Shown here piece by piece: positions 25,463-29,103 of a stretch of 29,103 nt of DNA. Each line of letters begins with the position of its first letter. Within the stretch, counting starts at the first letter, position 1. The position numbers and the translations under genes are program-made. The DNA is from Bacteroidota bacterium. Its GTDB lineage: Bacteria > Bacteroidota > Bacteroidia > Bacteroidales > UBA1715. The notes below the pieces were generated by a model. The model searched no databases, was not told where the DNA came from, and saw only the letters and a program-made list of their open reading frames with translations. The stretch covers positions 1-29,103 of the forward strand of contig JAJUFK010000002.1 of NCBI GenBank assembly GCA_029266015.1, given 5' to 3'.

Positions 25463-26575
25463 ATGAAAAAAATATTTTTTCCATTTTTAATCCTTGTTTT
25501 AATTGGTTTACACAGTTGTGCGCAAAAGCAATCGGGCTCGCTCAAACAAGCATATGCACCCTATTTTAAAATTGGCACAGCATTAAACGCCTCACACATT
25601 GAAGAAGGAGATTACGATGGGGTATTGTTGGTACGCAAACACTTTAATGCCATAACACCCGAAAATGTAATGAAATGGGAATTAATTCATCCTTCGCCTA
25701 CACAATACAATTTTGCATTACCCGATGCCTTTGTAAAATTCGGACAAAGAGACAGTATGTTTATGGTAGGTCATACATTGGTATGGCATAGTCAGTTACC
25801 ACAATGGGTACAGTCAATTACCGACCCGGTGCAATTGGAGCAAGTAATGAAAGAACACATTTTTCAGGTAATGGGGCGATACAAAGGCAAAATACATGCT
25901 TGGGACGTAGTAAACGAAGCATTGAACGAAGACGGCAGCATGCGCGAATCGGTATTTTACAAAGTATTAGGACCAAATTACATAGCAAAAGCGTTTACCT
26001 ATGCTCACCAAGCCGACCCCAATTGTAAATTGTATTACAACGATTATAACATGGTAGTACCTGCCAAACGTCAAGGAGCTATTCGCATAATCAAAGAACT
26101 GCAAGCACAAGGCATACCTATTCACGGTGTAGGAATGCAAGGCCACTGGAACCTCAACTGGCCAAGCCTGCAAGATATAGAACAAGCAATTACCGACTTT
26201 GCCGCATTAGACATTACCGTAATGGTAACAGAGTTAGATATTACCGTACTACCCAATCCATGGGATTTGGTAGGTGCCGATGTAAACCAGCAATTTCAAA
26301 ATTCAGAAAAAATGAACCCGTATCCTAATTTTTTACCTGATTCGGTAGATATACAATTGGCAAAACGATACGAAGATATTTTTAAAATATTTATAAAACA
26401 CCATACGGTAATAGACAGAGTTTCATTTTGGGGTGTACACGATGGTGTATCGTGGCTCAACGATTGGCCTATACATGGCAGAACCAATTACCCGCTTTTG
26501 TTTAACAGAAATTACAAACCAAAACGAGCTTTTAAAACGGTAATGGCGGTTGCTAAACTACAAGAAACAAAATAA
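25463..26575 (+). CDS. GH10 endo-beta-1,4-xylanase, lipoprotein
   Basis: A 370-aa retaining xylanase cutting the beta-1,4-xylan backbone. Lipoprotein signal MKKIFFPFLILVLIGLHSC with lipobox LHSC (Cys19) predicts membrane anchoring. The residues after Cys (AQKQSG) carry no acidic export signal, so orientation (periplasmic or surface) is unresolved. GH10 motifs: ITPENVMKWELIHP (64-77), GHTLVWHSQLPQW (103-115), acid/base E152 in AWDVVNEAL, YYNDYN (191-196), GVGMQGHW (222-229), nucleophile E257 in VMVTELDI, and WGVHDGVSW near the C-terminus. Single catalytic domain, no CBM. Start codon fits the predicted promoter. Divergent from GH30, followed 25 bp later by a T9SS cargo gene. Confidence 0.96.
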   Translation: MKKIFFPFLILVLIGLHSCAQKQSGSLKQAYAPYFKIGTALNASHIEEGDYDGVLLVRKHFNAITPENVMKWELIHPSPTQYNFALPDAFVKFGQRDSMFMVGHTLVWHSQLPQWVQSITDPVQLEQVMKEHIFQVMGRYKGKIHAWDVVNEALNEDGSMRESVFYKVLGPNYIAKAFTYAHQADPNCKLYYNDYNMVVPAKRQGAIRIIKELQAQGIPIHGVGMQGHWNLNWPSLQDIEQAITDFAALDITVMVTELDITVLPNPWDLVGADVNQQFQNSEKMNPYPNFLPDSVDIQLAKRYEDIFKIFIKHHTVIDRVSFWGVHDGVSWLNDWPIHGRTNYPLLFNRNYKPKRAFKTVMAVAKLQETK

Positions 26576-26600
26576 TAATGTACTAACCTTAAAACATACA

Positions 26601-27653
26601 ATGAATATGAGAAAAAAAATCATTACCCTAATTGCCGCATGTATAGCAAATTTAGGATTTGCTCAAACAGGCTCTATTGCAATAATTTCTATTCCCGACC
26701 AAGCAAATGCGGGCGAAACTATAACTATTCAACTTACCTACACATCTGATGTGCAAGTAAACGTATCGGCAGAATTATTTAGAACACAAGCAGGTTCTAA
26801 CAACTGCGATTATACTACATGGCAAGCAGCAACTACTGCCGACAACAAAGCGCCGGGAACCAATGTACCTGTATCTATTACCTTTACTATACCTGCAGCT
26901 ACTACTCCTACCGCTTCACTTACCAACAGAAATTACACATTCCAATTCAAATTAATAGCAGTAACCGGAGGCGGTGAATTTGGATACAATAATAATACTG
27001 CAGATAATATTATTACGATTTTACCCTCAACAACCGTAGTTGACAATATAGACTTTGTAACTACACCTGCAAGTTCTGTGGCAAAAGGTGGAAATATTAC
27101 ATTTGACTTTGCTTATACACTTACCGAAACACGTAATGTAAAAGCCGGATTAGCAATATATACTTCAACAGGAACATATTTGCGTAATGCAGAAGTAAAC
27201 GGATCCGAAGTAGCTCAATACTTTAGCGATGAACCTGCTACTACAACCACTCCGGTACAAAAAACCGCTTCTATTACAATACCTGCAGGTATATTAGCAA
27301 GCAATCAATTAGCTTCGGGCGAAGTATATAAACTTGGCGTTTCTATTTTTTCAACAAGTTGGGCATATATTACCGACAAAAAAGTTGATATTACAGTTAC
27401 ATCGGGAACTGACATAGCTGCAATAGACGCTTCGCAACTGTCAATTATTTCACAAGGTGATGTATGTGTAATTTCTGCTCAAAGTACAATTAATACAATA
27501 CGTATCAGTTCAGTATCAGGAGCTACAGTAAATATTCCTATATCTATAGACGGGCAACAAGCAACTCTTCAAACAAGCGGATTAGCAAAAGGCACATATA
27601 TTATACAAGCTGCTACAGCAACCGGAACTATTTCAGGAAAATTAGTATTTTAA
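26601..27653 (+). CDS. Small T9SS-exported protein with two Ig-like beta-sandwich modules
   Basis: A 350-aa protein of unknown specific function. The start at 26601 (MNMRKKIITLIAACIANLGFAQ) gives an immediate signal peptide; the open frame begins 17 codons earlier, inside the end of GH10. The first module follows the signal (SIAIISIPDQANAGETITIQLTYTS); a second related module starts near residue 147 (IDFVTTPASSVAKGGNITF). The C-terminal 70 residues look like a T9SS type A sorting domain (LAKGTYIIQAATATGTISGKLVF ending), so it should be exported and surface-attached or released. No catalytic signature is visible. Its position 25 bp after GH10 suggests an accessory, possibly xylan-binding, protein. 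It could equally be a structural or adhesion protein. Confidence 0.78.
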   Translation: MNMRKKIITLIAACIANLGFAQTGSIAIISIPDQANAGETITIQLTYTSDVQVNVSAELFRTQAGSNNCDYTTWQAATTADNKAPGTNVPVSITFTIPAATTPTASLTNRNYTFQFKLIAVTGGGEFGYNNNTADNIITILPSTTVVDNIDFVTTPASSVAKGGNITFDFAYTLTETRNVKAGLAIYTSTGTYLRNAEVNGSEVAQYFSDEPATTTTPVQKTASITIPAGILASNQLASGEVYKLGVSIFSTSWAYITDKKVDITVTSGTDIAAIDASQLSIISQGDVCVISAQSTINTIRISSVSGATVNIPISIDGQQATLQTSGLAKGTYIIQAATATGTISGKLVF

Positions 27654-27661
27654 CACTATAT

Positions 27662-27696
27662 ACACGGGGTATCATAGCAATACCCCGTGTTTTTTT
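27662..27696 (+). terminator. Strong rho-independent terminator after the GH10 / T9SS-cargo pair
   Basis: An 11-bp perfect stem (ACACGGGGTAT at 27662-27672, complement at 27680-27690) with a 7-nt loop and seven T (27690-27696). It ends 4 nt before the epimerase start codon, so it could also act as a leader attenuator. Confidence 0.92.
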
Positions 27697-27700
27697 ACCT

Positions 27701-28642
27701 ATGTTTACAATCAACGAATTACATTCTCCATTTCGCACCATATTCAGATTACAAAATAGTAACACCAGAGAATATGCCGATATATTGCCGGAGTGTGGCG
27801 GCATACTTAATGTACTGTATTTACAAATGCCACAGGGCTTATACAATATAATTGACGGTTTTGCAAGCGATGCCGATTTTATTGCCAACAATAGTTCTTC
27901 GTTCAAAAGTAATATATTATGTCCGTTTCCCAATAGAATTAGAAAAGGCACATACACATTTGAAAACAAACTATATACATTGCCTATAAATTTTAAGTCC
28001 GAGCAAAATGCAATACACGGCTTGGTGTACGACAAAACATTCACCGTTACACAAAGTTATTCAGACAATACTCACGCAGCATTGCATTTAGAATATTCAT
28101 ATGCAGGCGATATTGTAGGATTTCCGTTTCCATTTGTTATAACCATACAATATACATTGAGTAACAAAGGACTACAATTACATACACGCATTACAAATAC
28201 AGGTAGTAGCCCATTCCCGTTGGGATTTGGCTGGCATCATTATTTTAGAGTAAACAACTCAATTACTCACACTGCGTTGGCAGTACCAACCACCGTATTG
28301 TACGACGTAGATTCTGCCATGATTCCTACCGGACATACACAGCCATACACTGCATTTACAGAATTACGACAAATTGAGAATACACATCTTGACACCTGTT
28401 TTGCAGTTGAACAAAACAAACCTATTCACATAGTACTAAAAGATTCTGTAACGAAACATTCACTTACTATTCAATATCATTCTACCGATTTCCCTTTTCT
28501 TCAAATATACACGCCACCTCATCGTTCATCTATTGCTATAGAGCCTATGACCTGTGCCCCCAATGCTTTTAATAATGGATTAGGATTGAACATAGCACAA
28601 CCAAACATATCGTATAATTATACATGTAGTATTTATACATAA
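27701..28642 (+). CDS. galM: Aldose 1-epimerase (GalM-like)
   Basis: Interconverts alpha and beta anomers of aldoses released from glycans, probably in the cytoplasm, since no signal peptide is visible. The 313-aa GalM fold has CPFPNRIRKGTYTF (about 74-87), NAIHG (about 104-108), a catalytic His in FGWHHYF (about 181-187), and a catalytic Glu in IAIEPMTCAPNAFNNG near residue 288. The start MFTINELHSPF is the first ATG. It begins only 4 nt after the T-tract of the preceding terminator, with no room for a leader or ribosome site of its own. A xylan-pathway role (xylose/arabinose) is inferred from neighbouring GH10. It could also serve general galactose/glucose use. Confidence 0.9.
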   Translation: MFTINELHSPFRTIFRLQNSNTREYADILPECGGILNVLYLQMPQGLYNIIDGFASDADFIANNSSSFKSNILCPFPNRIRKGTYTFENKLYTLPINFKSEQNAIHGLVYDKTFTVTQSYSDNTHAALHLEYSYAGDIVGFPFPFVITIQYTLSNKGLQLHTRITNTGSSPFPLGFGWHHYFRVNNSITHTALAVPTTVLYDVDSAMIPTGHTQPYTAFTELRQIENTHLDTCFAVEQNKPIHIVLKDSVTKHSLTIQYHSTDFPFLQIYTPPHRSSIAIEPMTCAPNAFNNGLGLNIAQPNISYNYTCSIYT

Positions 28643-28724
28643 TACTTTATAGAAATATTAATTTTATTAAAATAATACGTACTTTTAATTAATAAAATTT
28701 TATAGATTCTACTGAATATTTATA

Positions 28725-29103
28725 ATGAAAATACTACAACAGATAAAACAAATAGAACAACTAAGTAATGAAGAAGAAAAACTTTTTATTGCTCATGTAA
28801 AACCACAATTATACAAAAAAGGTGAATTCCTTTTTAAAGAAGGAGATTATTGTAAAAAAATATATATTATTGAATCGGGGTTAGCACGATTATTTTATTT
28901 TTCTGAACAAGGTAAAGAAGTTACTATATGGTTTTCGGTTGAATCATTTTATGTAACTGCTATTGATAGTTTTATGAAAAAAACTCCAACACGTTATTAT
29001 TGTGAAGTTATAGAAAATTCAATGGTATATGAAATAACACAAGAAAGCTTCGAACAATTATTTAATACAAGTCATGCCTTGGCAAAATTTTCGTTTCGTA
29101 CCC
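28725..29103 (+). CDS. Crp/Fnr-family regulator, N-terminal part, cut by window edge
   Basis: 126 complete codons remain, all of the N-terminal sensor half. It opens with MKILQQIKQIEQLSNEEEKLF and a cyclic-nucleotide-binding-type beta-roll: KKGEFLFKEGDYCKKIYIIESGLARLFYF, then GKEVTIWFSVESFYV and EVIENSMVYEIT. The canonical cAMP-binding RS/GE residues are absent in the visible part, and no Fnr N-terminal Cys cluster is present. A Bacteroidota Crp/Fnr paralogue with an unknown signal is therefore most likely. The DNA-binding helix-turn-helix lies beyond the edge. It is 82 bp downstream of the epimerase, with AT-rich DNA between; a role in regulating the glycan genes is only a guess. Confidence 0.88.
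   Translation, partial: MKILQQIKQIEQLSNEEEKLFIAHVKPQLYKKGEFLFKEGDYCKKIYIIESGLARLFYFSEQGKEVTIWFSVESFYVTAIDSFMKKTPTRYYCEVIENSMVYEITQESFEQLFNTSHALAKFSFRT

Noticed and set aside
28660..28699. An 11-bp AT-only inverted repeat (AATTTTATTAA / TTAATAAAATT) after the epimerase
   Set aside because: All A/T pairs with an 18-nt loop is too weak to call a terminator; chance match in AT-rich DNA.

Overview
The window looks like a chromosomal segment of an AT-rich Bacteroidota (Bacteroidetes). Four things point there. Two proteins end in type IX secretion (T9SS) C-terminal sorting domains. There is a GldA-type ABC ATPase. Several promoters fit the Bacteroidota pattern TTTG-N19-21-TAnnTTTG, and clear Shine-Dalgarno sequences are not evident. 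The GH8, GH10 and GH30 enzymes, FIVAR-like repeats and outer-membrane beta-barrels suggest a plant-polysaccharide (xylan/beta-glucan) degrader. I cannot place it to genus.

Left part (1-6246), housekeeping: a tightly spaced minus-strand cluster pyrE > gldA > mltD > asnB (asnB cut by the window edge). Divergent from it, with start codons overlapping pyrE by 2 bp, is a NUDIX hydrolase. An aminotransferase class IV-like gene and ddl follow on the plus strand. A 14-bp perfect hairpin ends ddl and the convergent GH8 gene.

Middle (6335-16648): a giant minus-strand T9SS-secreted GH8 glucanase/xylanase carries a duplicated CBM11-like plus FIVAR unit, then a FIVAR array. Divergent from it is a large soluble multi-PAS/PocR hybrid histidine kinase (about 1310 aa) that a one-base deletion in an A-run splits into two reading frames. 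A class I methyltransferase is convergent with the kinase. A bactofilin-AtpZ pair follows, without the rest of an ATP synthase operon.

Right part (16694-28642), the carbohydrate cluster: on the minus strand, GH30 > 716-aa outer-membrane barrel > 576-aa outer-membrane barrel > two-module lipoprotein > (217-bp gap with repeats) > second two-module lipoprotein with a central FnIII. Divergent from GH30 through interleaved predicted promoters are a GH10 xylanase lipoprotein, a small T9SS-exported Ig-like protein, a strong terminator, and an aldose 1-epimerase that starts 4 nt after that terminator's T-tract. A partial Crp/Fnr-type regulator runs off the right edge.

The cluster has catalytic enzymes, candidate glycan-binding lipoproteins and outer-membrane barrels but no SusC/SusD pair. 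It may therefore be a non-canonical xylan-utilisation locus, and this is the most interesting hypothesis here. The split kinase is the clearest anomaly. All family assignments rest on motif recognition by eye; no database search was run.
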